Assembly (NCBI RefSeq): GCF_963576545.1
Contig: NW_026870568.1
Coordinates: 310,001-374,000, forward strand
Origin: Limanda limanda
Taxonomy: Eukaryota > Chordata > Actinopteri > Pleuronectiformes > Pleuronectidae
DNA: 64,000 nt
Direction of reading: 5' to 3'
Shown: positions 12,359 to 26,100 of the stretch, one piece after another
Layout: every line of letters starts with the position of its first letter
How positions within the stretch are numbered: the stretch's first letter is position 1
The notes under the pieces: model-generated
The model's database searches: none
The model's input: the letters and a program-made list of their open reading frames with translations, nothing else
Told to the model about the DNA's origin: nothing
Made by a program: the position numbers and the translations under genes

Positions 12359-13801
12359 TAGTGGGGGTAGAGCCTACTTGCAAGTCTCTCCGACCTTCAC
12401 AAAAAAAGTTATTCAAGAATATCTCTTTCTCCTATGTGCTTTCATCCCTAACCCTAACCCTAACCCTTCCGAAAGTCGGAGAAGCTCAAGGATGGTACCG
12501 ATCGATGCGCGCTACCCCATTTAGTGGGGGTAGAGCCTACTTGCAAGTCTCTCCGACCTTCACAAAAAAAGTTATTCAAGAATATCTCCTCAGATTTGGG
12601 GGAATTTCGTCGGTCGACCTCTTCCGAAGGTCGTACAAGCTCGGGGATAGTACCAATCGATCCGCAGGACCCAAATTAGTCCAGATGCAACCACTTTCCA
12701 AGTCTCTCCGACCTTCACAAAAAAAGTTATTCAAGAATATCTCTTTCTCCTATGTGCTTTCATCCCTAACCCTAACCCTAACCCTTCCGAAAGTCGGAGA
12801 AGCTCAAGGATGGTACCGATCGATGCGCGCAACCCCATTTAGTGGGGGTAAAGCCTACTTGCAAGTCTCTCCGACCTTCACAAAAAAAGTTATTCAAGAA
12901 TATCTCTTTCTCCTATGTGCTTTCATCCCTAACCCTAACCCTAACCCTTCCGAAAGTCGGAGAAGCTCAAGGATGGTACCGATCGATGCGCGCTACCCCA
13001 TTTAGTGGGGGTAGAGCCTACTTGCAAGTCTCTCCGACCTTCACAAAAAAAGTTATTCAAGAATATCTCCTCAGATTTGGGGGAATTTCGTCGGTCGACC
13101 TCTTCCGAAGGTCGTACAAGCTCGGGGATAGTACCAATCGATCCGCAGGACCCAAATTAGTCCAGATGCAACCACTTTCCAAGTCTCTCCGACCTTCACA
13201 AAAAAAGTTATTCAAGAATATCTCTTTCTCCTATGTGCTTTCATCCCTAACCCTAACCCTAACCCTTCCGAAAGTCGGAGAAGCTCAAGGATGCTACCGA
13301 TCGATGCGCGCAACCCCATTTAGTGGGGGTAGAGCCTACTTGCAAGTCTCTCCGACCTTCACAAAAAAAGTTATTCAAGAATATCTCTTTCTCCTATGTG
13401 CTTTCATCCCTAACCCTAACCCTAACCCTTCCGAAAGTCGGAGAAGCTCAAGGATGGTACTGATCGATGCGCGCTACCCAATTTAGTGGGGGTAGAGCCT
13501 ACTTGCAAGTCTCTCCGACCTTCACAAAAAAAGTTATTCAAGAATATCTCCTCAGATTTGGGGGAATTTCGTCGGTCGACCTCTTCCGAAGGTCGTACAA
13601 GCTCGGGGATGGTACCAATCGATCCGCAGGACCCAAATTAGTCCAGATGCAACCACTTTCCAAGTCTCTCCGACCTTCACAAAAAAAGTTATTCAAGAAT
13701 ATCTCTTTCTCCTATGTGCTTTCATCCCTAACCCTAACCCTAACCCTTCCGAAAGTCGGAGAAGCTCAAGGATAGTACCGATCGATGCGCGCTACCCCAT
13801 T
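12359..13801 (+). repeat. Partial fourth super-repeat copy, three trimers
   Basis: There are three 481 bp trimers. They match the starts of copies 1 to 3 at first (4351 to 12359 and 4832 to 12840 keep the 8008 bp offset), then diverge. Private changes include GGGGTAAAGCC near 12846 and ATGCTACCG near 13291. The A-tail variant GGATAGTACC near 13772 begins the marker set of the next block. Confidence 0.8.
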
Positions 13802-14926
13802 TAGTGGGGGTAGAGCCTACTTGCAAGTCTGTCCGACCTTCACAAAAAAAGTTATTCAAGAATATCTCTTTCTCCTATGTGCTTTCATCCCTAACCCTAA
13901 CCCTAACCCTTCCGAAAGTTGGAGAAGCTCAAGGATGGTACCGATCGATGCGCGCTACCCCATTTAGTGGGGGTAGAGCCTACTTGCAAGTCTCTCCGAC
14001 CTTCACAAAAAAAGTTATTCAAGAATATCTCCTCAGATTTGGGGGAATTTCGTCGGTCGACCTCTTCCGAAGGTCGTACAAGCTCGGGGATGGTACCAAT
14101 CGATCTGCAGGACCCAAATTAGTCCAGATGCAACCACTTTCCAAGTCTCTCCGACCTTCACAAAAAAAGTTATTCAAGAATATCTCTTTCTCCTATGTGC
14201 TTTCATCCCTAACCCTAACCCTAACCCTTCCGAAAGTCGGAGAAGCTCAAGGATGGTACCGATCGATGCGCGCTACTCCATTTAGTGGGGGTAGAGCCTA
14301 CTTGCAAGTCTCTCCGACCTTCACAAAAAAAGTTATTCAAGAATATCTCTTTCTCCTATGTGCTTTCATCCCTAACCCTAACCCTAACCCTTCCGAAAGT
14401 CGGAGAAGCTCAAGGATGGTACCGATCGATGTGCGCTACCCCATTTAGTGGGGGTAGAGCCTACTTGCAAGTCTCTCCGACCTTCACAAAAAAAGTTATT
14501 CAAGAATATCTCTTTCTCCTATGTGCTTTCATCCCTAACCCTAACCCTAACCCTTCCGAAAGTCGGAGAAGCTCAAGGATGGTACCGATCGATGCGCGCT
14601 ACCCCATTTAGTGGGGGTAGAGCCTACTTGCAAGTCTCTCCGACCTTCACAAAAAAAGTTATTCAAGAATATCTCCTCAGATTTGGGGGAATTTCGTCGG
14701 TCGACCTCTTCCGAAGGTCGTACAAGCTCGGGGATGGTACCAATCGATCCGCAGGACCCAAATTAGTCCAGATGCAACCACTTTCCAAGTCTCTCCGACC
14801 TTCACAAAAAAAGTTATTCAAGAATATCTCTTTCTCCTATGTGCTTTCATCCCTAACCCTAACCCTAACCCTTCCGAAAGTCGGAGAAGCTCAAGGATAG
14901 TACCGATCGATGCGCGCTACCCCATT
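13802..14926 (+). repeat. 1125 bp seven-monomer unit, isolated copy
   Basis: The order is trimer, single A, trimer. The CTACTCC variant near 14273 and GGATAGTACC near 14894 recur at the same places in the 18276-20525 copies. This copy also has GATGTGCGC near 14429. An A monomer near 13830 carries the rare core change GTCTGTCCG. Confidence 0.85.
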
Positions 14927-15882
14927 TAGTGGGGGTAGAGCCTACTTGCAAGTCTCTCCGACCTTCACAAAAAAAGTTATTCAAGAATATCTCTTTCTCC
15001 TATGTGCTTTCATCCCTAACCCTAACCCTAACCCTTTCGAAAGTCGGAGAAGCTCAAGGATGGTACCGATCGATGCGCGCTACCCCATTTAGTGGGGGTA
15101 GAGCCTACTTGCAAGTCTCTCCGACCTTCACAAAAAAAGTTATTCAAGAATATCTCCTCAGATTTGGGGGAATTTCGTCGGTCGACCTCTTCCGAAGGTC
15201 GTACAAGCTCGGGGATGGTACCAATCGATCTGCAGGACCCAAATTAGTCCAGATGCAACCACTTTCCAAGTCTCTCCGACCTTCACAAAAAAAGTTATTC
15301 AAGAATATCTCTTTCTCCTATGTGCTTTCATCCCTAACCCTAACCCTAACCCTTCCGAAAGTCGGAGAAGCTCAAAGATGGTACCGATCGATGCGCGCTA
15401 CCCCATTTAGTGGGGGTAGAGCCTACTTGCAAGTCTCTCCGACCTTCACAAAAAAAGTTATTCAAGAATATCTCTTTCTCCTATGTGCTTTCAACCCTAA
15501 CCCTAACCCTAACCCTTCCGAAAGTCGGAGAAGCTCAAGGATGGTACCGATCGATGCGCGCTACCCCATTTAGTGGGGGTAGAGCCTACTTGCAAGTCTC
15601 TCCGACCTTCACAAAAAAAGTTATTCAAGAATATCTCCTCAGATTTGGGGGAATTTCGTCGGTCGACCTCTTCCGAAGGTCGTACAAGCTCGGGGATGGT
15701 ACCAATCGATCTGCAGGACCCAAATTAGTCCAGATGCAACCACTTTCCAAGTCTCTCCGACCTTCACAAAAAAAGTTATTCAAGAATATCTCTTTCTCCT
15801 ATGTGCTTTCATCCCTAACCCAAACCCTTCCGAAAGTCGGAGAAGCTCAAGGATGGTACCGATCGATGCGCGCAACCCCATT
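14927..15882 (+). repeat. 956 bp six-monomer unit, copy 1
   Basis: Two trimers, the second ending in a two-hexamer A (481+475 bp). Shared markers with the next copy are CCCTTTCGAAAG near 15030, TCAAAGATGG near 15373 and a fourth telomeric hexamer at 15493. A private T-to-A change at 15822 turns one hexamer into CCCAAA. Confidence 0.9.
15493..15516 (-). repeat. Extended telomeric run, four complete hexamers
   Basis: A T-to-A change just before the tract lengthens it to (AACCCT)4, the longest perfect telomeric run I see. Its duplicate lies 956 bp to the right. Confidence 0.9.
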
Positions 15883-16838
15883 TAGTGGGGGTAGAGCCTA
15901 CTTGCAAGTCTCTCCGACCTTCACAAAAAAAGTTATTCAAGAATATCTCTTTCTCCTATGTGCTTTCATCCCTAACCCTAACCCTAACCCTTTCGAAAGT
16001 CGGAGAAGCTCAAGGATGGTACCGATCGATGCGCGCTACCCCATTTAGTGGGGGTAGAGCCTACTTGCAAGTCTCTCCGACCTTCACAAAAAAAGTTATT
16101 CAAGAATATCTCCTCAGATTTGGGGGAATTTCGTCGGTCGACCTCTTCCGAAGGTCGTACAAGCTCGGGGATGGTACCAATCGATCTGCAGGACCCAAAT
16201 TAGTCCAGATGCAACCACTTTCCAAGTCTCTCCGACCTTCACAAAAAAAGTTATTCAAGAATATCTCTTTCTCCTATGTGCTTTCATCCCTAACCCTAAC
16301 CCTAACCCTTCCGAAAGTCGGAGAAGCTCAAAGATGGTACCGATCGATGCGCGCTACCCCATTTAGTGGGGGTAGAGCCTACTTGCAAGTCTCTCCGACC
16401 TTCACAAAAAAAGTTATTCAAGAATATCTCTTTCTCCTATGTGCTTTCAACCCTAACCCTAACCCTAACCCTTCCGAAAGTCGGAGAAGCTCAAGGATGG
16501 TACCGATCGATGCGCGCTACCCCATTTAGTGGGGGTAGAGCCTACTTGCAAGTCTCTCCGACCTTCACAAAAAAAGTTATTCAAGAATATCTCCTCAGAT
16601 TTGGGGGAATTTCGTCGGTCGACCTCTTCCGAAGGTCGTACAAGCTCGGGGATGGTACCAATCGATCTGCAGGACCCAAATTAGTCCAGATGCAACCACT
16701 TTCCAAGTCTCTCCGACCTTCACAAAAAAAGTTATTCAAGAATATCTCTTTCTCCTATGTGCTTTCATCCCTAACCCTAACCCTTCCGAAAGTCGGAGAA
16801 GCTCAAGGATGGTACCGATCGATGCGCGCAACCCCATT
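15883..16838 (+). repeat. 956 bp six-monomer unit, copy 2
   Basis: Tandem duplicate of the preceding block, with the same monomer order and the same three markers shifted by exactly 956 bp. The four-hexamer run is at 16449-16472. It lacks the private CCCAAA change, so the two copies have begun to diverge. Confidence 0.9.
16449..16472 (-). repeat. Extended telomeric run, duplicate
   Basis: (AACCCT)4, produced by the same flanking T-to-A change as at 15493 and carried here by the 956 bp duplication. Confidence 0.9.
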
Positions 16839-18275
16839 TAGTGGGGGTAGAGCCTACTTGCAAGTCTCTCCGACCTTCACAAAAAAAGTTATTCAAGAAT
16901 ATCTCTTTCTCCTATGTGCTTTCATCCCTAACCCTAACCCTAACCCTTCCGAAAGTCGGAGAAGCTCAAGGATGGTACCGATCGATGCGCGCTACCCCAT
17001 TTAGTGGGGGTAGAGCCTACTTGCAAGTCTCTCCGACCTTCACAAAAAAAGTTATTCAAGAATATCTCCTCAGATTTGGGGGAATTTCGTCGGTCGACCT
17101 CTTCCGAAGGTCGTACAAGCTCGGGGATAGTACCAATCGATCCGCAGGACCCAAATTAGTCCAGATGCAACCACTTTCCAAGTCTCTCCGACCTTCACAA
17201 AAAAAGTTATTCAAGAATATCTCTTTCTCCTATGTGCTTTCATCCCTAACCCTAACCCTAACCCTTCCGAAAGTCGGAGAAGCTCAAGGATGGTACCGAT
17301 CGATGCGCGCAACCCCATTTAGTGGGGGTAGAGCCTACTTGCAAGTCTCTCCGACCTTCACAAAAAAAGTTATTCAAGAATATCTCTTTCTCCTATGTGC
17401 TTTCATCCCTAACCCTAACCCTTCCGAAAGTCGGAGAAGCTCAAGGATGGTACCGATCGATGCGCGCTACCCCATTTAGTGGGGGTAGAGCCTACTTGCA
17501 AGTCTCTCCGACCTTCACAAAAAAAGTTATTCAAGAATATCTCCTCAGATTTGGGGGAATTTCGTCGGTCGACCTCTTCCGAATGTCGTACAAGCTCGGG
17601 GATAGTACCAATCGATCCGCAGGACCCAAATTAGTCCAGATGCAACCACTTTCCAAGTCTCTCCGACCTTCACAAAAAAAGTTATTCAAGAATATCTCTT
17701 TCTCCTATGTGCTTTCATCCCTAACCCTAACCCTAACCCTTCCGAAAGTCGGAGAAGCTCAAGGATGGTACCGATCGATGCGCGCAACCCCATTTAGTGG
17801 GGGTAAAGCCTACTTGCAAGTCTCTCCGACCTTCACAAAAAAAGTTATTCAAGAATATCTCTTTCTCCTATGTGCTTTCATCCCTAACCCTAACCCTAAC
17901 CCTTCCGAAAGTCGGAGAAGCTCAAGGATGGTACCGATCGATGCGCGCTACCCAATTTAGTGGGGGTAGAGCCTACTTGCAAGTCTCTCCGACCTTCACA
18001 AAAAAAGTTATTCAAGAATATCTCCTCAGATTTGGGGGAATTTCGTCGGTCGACCTCTTCCGAAGGTCGTACAAGCTCGGGGATGGTACCAATCGATCCG
18101 CAGGACCCAAATTAGTCCAGATGCAACCACTTTCCAAGTCCCTCCGACCTTCACAAAAAAAGTTATTCAAGAATATCTCTTTCTCCTATGTGCTTTCATC
18201 CCTAACCCTAACCCTAACCCTTCCGAAAGTCGGAGAAGCTCAAGGATAGTACTGATCGATGCGCGCTACCCCATT
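16839..18275 (+). repeat. Three A-A-B trimers between the 956 and 1125 bp tandems
   Basis: Three trimers (481, 475, 481 bp). The middle one starts with a two-hexamer A. B monomers here mostly carry GGATAGTACC, as in the left-hand super-repeat. Private changes are AATGTCG near 17583 and TCCCTCCG near 18139. The A monomer ending near 18255 has GGATAGTACTGATCG, leading into the next block. Confidence 0.85.
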
Positions 18276-21200
18276 TAGTGGGGGTAGAGCCTACTTGCAA
18301 GTCTCTCCGACCTTCACAAAAAAAGTTATTCAAGAATATCTCTTTCTCCTATGTGCTTTCATCCCTAACCCTAACCCTAACCCTTCCGAAAGTCGGAGAA
18401 GCTCAAGGATGGTACCGATCGATGCGCGCTACCCCATTTAGTGGGGGTAGAGCCTACTTGCAAGTCTCTCCGACCTTCACAAAAAAAGTTATTCAAGAAT
18501 ATCTCCTCAGATTTGGGGGAATTTCGTCGGTCGACCTCTTCCGAAGGTCGTACAAGCTCGGGGATGGTACCAATCGATCCGCAGGACCCAAATTAGTCCA
18601 GATGCAACCACTTTCCAAGTCTCTCCGACCTTCACAAAAAAAGTTATTCAAGAATATCTCTTTCTCCTATGTGCTTTCATCCCTAACCCTAACCCTAACC
18701 CTTCCGAAAGTCGGAGAAGCTCAAGGATGGTACCGATCGATGCGCGCTACTCCATTTAGTGGGGGTAGAGCCTACTTGCAAGTCTCTCCGACCTTCACAA
18801 AAAAAGTTATTCAAGAATATCTCTTTCTCCTATGTGCTTTCATCCCTAACCCTAACCCTAACCCTTCCGAAAGTCGGAGAAGCTCAAGGATGGTACCGAT
18901 CGATGCGCGCTACCCCATTTAGTGGGGGTAGAGCCTACTTGCAAGTCTCTCCGACCTTCACAAAAAAAGTTATTCAAGAATATCTCTTTCTCCTATGTGC
19001 TTTCATCCCTAACCCTAACCCTAACCCTTCCGAAAGTCGGAGAAGCTCAAGGATGGTACCGATCGATGCGCGCTACCCCATTTAGTGGGGGTAGAGCCTA
19101 CTTGCAAGTCTCTCCGACCTTCACAAAAAAAGTTATTCAAGAATATCTCCTCAGATTTGGGGGAATTTCGTCGGTCGACCTCTTCCGAAGGTCGTACAAG
19201 CTCGGGGATGGTACCAATCGATCCGCAGGACCCAAATTAGTCCAGATGCAACCACTTTCCAAGTCTCTCCGACCTTCACAAAAAAAGTTATTCAAGAATA
19301 TCTCTTTCTCCTATGTGCTTTCATCCCTAACCCTAACCCTAACCCTTCCGAAAGTCGGAGAAGCTCAAGGATAGTACCGATCGATGCGCGCTACCCCATT
19401 TAGTGGGGGTAGAGCCTACTTGCAAGTCTCTCCGACCTTCACAAAAAAAGTTATTCAAGAATATCTCTTTCTCCTATGTGCTTTCATCCCTAACCCTAAC
19501 CCTAACCCTTCCGAAAGTCGGAGAAGCTCAAGGATGGTACCGATCGATGCGCGCTACCCCATTTAGTGGGGGTAGAGCCTACTTGCAAGTCTCTCCGACC
19601 TTCACAAAAAAAGTTATTCAAGAATATCTCCTCAGATTTGGGGGAATTTCGTCGGTCGACCTCTTCCGAAGGTCGTACAAGCTCGGGGATGGTACCAATC
19701 GATCCGCAGGACCCAAATTAGTCCAGATGCAACCACTTTCCAAGTCTCTCCGACCTTCACAAAAAAAGTTATTCAAGAATATCTCTTTCTCCTATGTGCT
19801 TTCATCCCTAACCCTAACCCTAACCCTTCCGAAAGTCGGAGAAGCTCAAGGATGGTACCGATCGATGCGCGCTACTCCATTTAGTGGGGGTAGAGCCTAC
19901 TTGCAAGTCTCTCCGACCTTCACAAAAAAAGTTATTCAAGAATATCTCTTTCTCCTATGTGCTTTCATCCCTAACCCTAACCCTAACCCTTCCGAAAGTC
20001 GGAGAAGCTCAAGGATGGTACCGATCGATGCGCGCTACCCCATTTAGTGGGGGTAGAGCCTACTTGCAAGTCTCTCCGACCTTCACAAAAAAAGTTATTC
20101 AAGAATATCTCTTTCTCCTATGTGCTTTCATCCCTAACCCTAACCCTAACCCTTCCGAAAGTCGGAGAAGCTCAAGGATGGTACCGATCGATGCGCGCTA
20201 CCCCATTTAGTGGGGGTAGAGCCTACTTGCAAGTCTCTCCGACCTTCACAAAAAAAGTTATTCAAGAATATCTCCTCAGATTTGGGGGAATTTCGTCGGT
20301 CGACCTCTTCCGAAGGTCGTACAAGCTCGGGGATGGTACCAATCGATCCGCAGGACCCAAATTAGTCCAGATGCAACCACTTTCCAAGTCTCTCCGACCT
20401 TCACAAAAAAAGTTATTCAAGAATATCTCTTTCTCCTATGTGCTTTCATCCCTAACCCTAACCCTAACCCTTCCGAAAGTCGGAGAAGCTCAAGGATAGT
20501 ACCGATCGATGCGCGCTACCCCATTTAGTGGGGGTAGAGCCTACTTGCAAGTCTCTCCGACCTTCACAAAAAAAGTTATTCAAGAATATCTCTTTCTCCT
20601 ATGTGCTTTCATCCCTAACCCTAACCCTAACCCTTCCGAAAGTCGGAGAAGCTCAAGGATGGTACCGATCGATGCGCGCTACCCCATTTAGTGGGGGTAG
20701 AGCCTACTTGCAAGTCTCTCCGACCTTCACAAAAAAAGTTATTCAAGAATATCTCCTCAGATTTGGGGGAATTTCGTCGGTCGACCTCTTCCGAAGGTCG
20801 TACAAGCTCGGGGATGGTACCAATCGATCCGCAGGACCCAAATTAGTCCAGATGCAACCACTTTCCAAGTCTCTCCGACCTTCACAAAAAAAGTTATTCA
20901 AGAATATCTCTTTCTCCTATGTGCTTTCATCCCTAACCCTAACCCTAACCCTTCCGAAAGTCGGAGAAGCTCAAGGATGGTACCGATCGATGCGCGCTAC
21001 CCCATTTAGTGGGGGTAGAGCCTACTTGCAAGTCTCTCCGACCTTCACAAAAAAAGTTATTCAAGAATATCTCTTTCTCCTATGTGCTTTCATCCCTAAC
21101 CCTAACCCTAACCCTTCCGAAAGTCGGAGAAGCTCAAGGATGGTACCGATCGATGCGCGCTACCCCATTTAGTGGGGGTAGAGCCTACTTGCAAGTCTCT

Positions 21201-21332
21201 CCGACCTTCACAAAAAAAGTTATTCAAGAATATCTCTTTCTCCTATGTGCTTTCATCCCTAACCCTAACCCTAACCCTTCCGAAAGTCGGAGAAGCTCAA
21301 GGATGGTACCGATCGATGCGCGCTACCCCATT
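18276..21332 (+). repeat. 1125 bp units in tandem, about 2.7 copies
   Basis: Units start at 18276, 19401 and 20526. Each is trimer, A, trimer. The third is cut short and followed by an extra A (21170). The variant CTACTCC occurs near 18748 and 19873, and GGATAGTACC near 19371 and 20495. The copies look almost identical by eye, which points to recent amplification. The isolated unit at 13802 is an older or displaced relative. Confidence 0.9.
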
Positions 21333-23101
21333 TAGTGGGGGTAGAGCCTACTTGCAAGTCTCTCCGACCTTCACAAAAAAAGTTATTCAAGAATATCTCT
21401 TTCTCCTATGTGCTTTCATCCCTAACCCTAACCCTAACCCTTCCGAAAGTCGGAGAAGCTCAAGGATGGTACCGATCGATGTGCGCTACCCCATTTAGTG
21501 GGAGTAGAGCCTACTTGCAAGTCTCTCCGACCTTCACAAAAAAAGTTATTCAAGAATATCTCCTCAGATTTGGGGGAATTTCGTCGGTCGACCTCTTCCG
21601 AAGGTCGTACAAGCTCGGGGATGGTACCAATCGATCTGCAGGACCCAAATTAGTCCAGATGCAACCACTTTCCAAGTCTCTCCGACCTTCACAAAAAAAG
21701 TTATTCAAGAATATCTCTTTCTCCTATGTGCTTTCATCCCTAACCCTAACCCTAACCCTTTCGAAAGTCGGAGAAGCTCAAGGATGGTACCGATCGATGC
21801 GCGCAACCCCATTTAGTGGGGGTAGAGCCTACTTGCAAGTCTCTCCGACCTTCACAAAAAAAGTTATTCAAGAATATCTCTTTCTCCTATGTGCTTTCAT
21901 CCCTAACCCTAACCCTAACCCTTCCGAAAGTCGGAGAAGCTCAAGGATGGTACCGATCGATGCGCGCTACCCCATTTAGTGGGGGTAGAGCCTACTTGCA
22001 AGTCTCTCCGACCTTCACAAAAAAAGTTATTCAAGAATATCTCCTCAGATTTGGGGGAATTTCGTCGGTCGACCTCTTCCGAAGGTCGTACAAGCTCGGG
22101 GATAGTACCAATCGATCCGCAGGACCCAAATTAGTCCAGATGCAACCACTTTCCAAGTCTCTCCGACCTTCACAAAAAACGTTATTCAAGAATATCTCTT
22201 TCTCCTATGTGCTTTCATCCCTAACCCTAACCCTAACCCTTCCGAAAGTCGGAGAAGCTCAAGGATGGTACCGATCGATGCGCGCTACCCCATTTAGTGG
22301 GGGTAGAGCCTACTTGCAAGTCTCTCCGACCTTCACAAAAAAAGTTATTCAAGAATATCTCTTTCTCCTATGTGCTTTCATCCCTAACCCTAACCCTAAC
22401 CCTTCCGAAAGTCGGAGAAGCTCAAGGATGGTACCGATCGATGCGCGCTACCCCATTTAGTGGGGGTAGAGCCTACTTGCAAGTCTCTCCGACCTTCACA
22501 AAAAAAGTTATTCAAGAATATCTCTTTCTCCTATGTGCTTTCATCCCTAACCCTAACCCTAACCCTTCCGAAAGTCGGAGAAGCTCAAGGATGGTACCGA
22601 TCGATGCGCGCTACCCCATTTAGTGGGGGTAGAGCCTACTTGCAAGTCTCTCCGACCTTCACAAAAAAAGTTATTCAAGAATATCTCTTTCTCCTATGTG
22701 CTTTCATCCCTAACCCTAACCCTAACCCTTCCGAAAGTCGGAGAAGCTCAAGGATGGTACTGATCGATGTGCGCTACCCCATTTAGTGGGGGTAGAGCCT
22801 ACTTGCAAGTCTCTCCGACCTTCACAAAAAAAGTTATTCAAGAATATCTCCTCAGATTTGGGGGAATTTCGTTGGTCGACCTCTTCCGAAGGTCGTACAA
22901 GCTCGGGGATGGTACCAATCGATCTGCAGGACCCAAATTAGTCCAGATGCAACCACTTTCCAAGTCTCTCCGACCTTCACAAAAAAAGTTATTCAAGAAT
23001 ATCTCTTTCTCCTATGTGCTTTCATCCCTAACCCTAACCCTAACCCTTCCGAAAGTCGGAGAAGCTCAAGGATGGTACCAATCGATGCGCGCAACCCCAT
23101 T
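21333..23101 (+). repeat. Mixed trimers and an A run
   Basis: Two trimers (21333, 21814), then A monomers at 22295, 22458 and 22621, then B and A. Private changes include GGGAGTAG near 21500, an AAAACG core variant near 22180, TACTGATCGATGTGCGC near 22760 and CGTTGGTCG near 22873. Two of these changes are at CpG sites. Confidence 0.85.
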
Positions 23102-26100
23102 TAGTGGGGGTAGAGCCTACTTGCAAGTCTCTCCGACCTTCACAAAAAAAGTTATTCAAGAATATCTCTTTCTCCTATGTGCTTTCATCCCTAACCCTAA
23201 CCCTAACCCTTCCGAAAGTCGGAGAAGCTCAAGGATGGTACCGATCGATGCGCGCTACCCCATTTAGTGGGGGTAGAGCCTACTTGCAAGTCTCTCCGAC
23301 CTTCACAAAAAAGGTTATTCAAGAATATCTCCTCAGATTTGGGGGAATTTCGTCGGTCGACCTCTTCCGAAGGTCGTACAAGCTCGGGGATAGTACCAAT
23401 CGATCCGCAGGACCCAAATTAGTCCAGATGCAACCACTTTCCAAGTCTCTCCGACCTTCACAAAAAAAGTTATTCAAGAATATCTCTTTCTCCTATGTGC
23501 TTTCATCCCTAACCCTAACCCTAACCCTTCCGAAAGTCGGAGAAGCTCAAGGATGGTACCGATCGATGCGCGCAACCCCATTTAGTGGGGGTAGAGCCTA
23601 CTTGCAAGTCTCTCCGACCTTCACAAAAAAAGTTATTCAAGAATATCTCTTTCTCCTATGTGCTTTCATCCCTAACCCTAACCCTAACCCTTCCGAAAGT
23701 CGGAGAAGCTCAAGGATGGTACCGATCGATGCGCGCTACCCAATTTAGTGGGGGTACAGCCTACTTGCAAGTCTCTCCGACCTTCACAAAAAAAGTTATT
23801 CAAGAATATCTCCTCAGATTTGGGGGAATTTCGTCGGGCGACCTCTTCCGAAGGTCGTACAAGCTCGGGGATGGTACCAATCGATCCGCAGGACCCAAAT
23901 TAGTCCAGATGCAACCACTTTCCAAGTCTCTCCGACCTTCACAAAAAAAGTTATTCAAGAATATCTCTTTCTCCTATGTGCTTTCATCCCTAACCCTAAC
24001 CCTAACCCTTCCGAAAGTCGGAGAAGCTCAAGGATGGTACCGATCGATGCGCGCTACCCCATTTAGTGGGGGTAGAGCCTACTTGCAAGTCTCTCCGACC
24101 TTCACAAAAAAAGTTATTCAAGAATATCTCTTTCTCCTATGTGCTTTCATCCCTAACCCTAACCCTAACCCTTCCGAAAGTCGGAGAAGCTCAAGGATGG
24201 TACCGATCGATGCGCGCTACCCCATTTAGTGGGGGTAAAGCCTACTTGCAAGTCTCTCCGACCTTCACAAAAAAAGTTATTCAAGAATATCTCCTCAGAT
24301 TTGGGGGAATTTCGTCGGTCGACCTCTTCCGAAGGTCGTACAAGCTCGGGGATGGTACCAATCGATCCGCAGGACCCAAATTAGTCCAGATGCAACCACT
24401 TTCCAAGTCTCTCCGACCTTCACAAAAAAAGTTATTCAAGAATATCTCTTTCTCCTATGTGCTTTCATCCCTAACCCTAACCCTAACCCTTCCGAAAGTC
24501 GGAGAAGCTCAAGGATGGTACCGATCGATGCGCGCTACCCCATTTAGTGGGGGTAGAGCCTACTTGCAAGTCTCTCCGACCTTCACAAAAAATGTTATTC
24601 AAGAATATCTCTTTCTCCTATGTGCTTTCATCCCTAACCCTAACCCTAACCCTTCCGAAAGTCGGAGAAGCTCAAGGATGGTATTGATCGATGCGCGCTA
24701 CCCCATTTAGTGGGGGTAGAGCCTACTTGCAAGTCTCTCCGACCTTCACAAAAAAAGTTATTCAAGAATATCTCTTTCTCCTATGTGCTTTCATCCCTAA
24801 CCCTAACCCTAACCCTTCCGAAAGTCGGAGAAGCTCAAGGATGGTACCGATCGATGCGCGCTACCCCATTTAGTGGGGGTAGAGCCTACTTGCAAGTCTC
24901 TCCGACCTTCACAAAAAAAGTTATTCAAGAATATCTCTTTCTCCTATGTGCTTTCATCCCTAACCCTAACCCTAACCCTTCCGAAAGTCGGAGAAGCTCA
25001 AAGATGGTACCGATCGATGCGCGCTACCCCATTTAGTGGGGGTAGAGCCTACTTGCAAGTCTCTCCGACCTTCACAAAAAAAGTTATTCAAGAATATCTC
25101 TTTCTCCTATGTGCTTTCATCCCTAACCCTAACCCTAACCCTTCCGAAAGTCGGAGAAGCTCAAGGATGGTACCGATCGATGCGCGCTACCCTATTTAGT
25201 GGGGGTAGAGCCTACTTGCAAGTCTCTCCGACCTTCACAAAAAAGTTATTCAAGAATATCTCTTTCTCCTATTTGCTTTCATCCCTAACCCTAACCCTAA
25301 CCCTTCCGAAAGTCGGAGAAGCTCAAGGATGGTACCGATCGATGCGCGTTACCCCATTTAGTGGGGGTAGAGCCTACTTGCAAGTCTCTCCGACCTTCAC
25401 AAAAAAAGTTATTCAAGAATATCTCCTCAGATTTGGGGGAATTTCGTCGGTCGACCTCTTCCAAAGGTCGTACAAGCTCGGGGATGGTACCAATCGATCC
25501 GCAGGACCCAAATTAGTCCAGATGCAACCACTTTCCAAGTCTCTCCGACCTTCACAAAAAAAGTTATTCAAGAATATCTCTTTCTCCTATGTGCTTTCAT
25601 CCCTAACCCTAACCCTTCCGAAAGTCGGAGAAGCTCAAGGATGGTACCGATCGATGCGCGCAACCCCATTTAGTGGGGGTAGAGCCTACTTGCAAGTCTC
25701 TCCGACCTTCACAAAAAAAGTTATTCAAGAATATCTCTTTCTCCTATGTGCTTTCATCCCTAACCCTAACCCTAACCCTTCCGAAAGTCGGAGAAGCTCA
25801 AGGATGGTACCGATCGATGCGCGCTACCCCATTTAGTGGGGGTAGAGCCTACTTGCAAGTCTCTCCGACCTTCACAAAAAAAGTTATTCAAGAATATCTC
25901 TTTCTCCTATGTGCTTTCATCCCTAACCCTAACCCTAACCCTTCCGAAAGTCGGAGAAGCTCAAGGATGGTACCGATCGATGCGCGCTACCCCATTTAGT
26001 GGGGGTAGAGCCTACTTGCAAGTCTCTCCGACCTTCACAAAAAAAGTTATTCAAGAATATCTCTTTCTCCTATGTGCTTTCATCCCTAACCCTAACCCTA

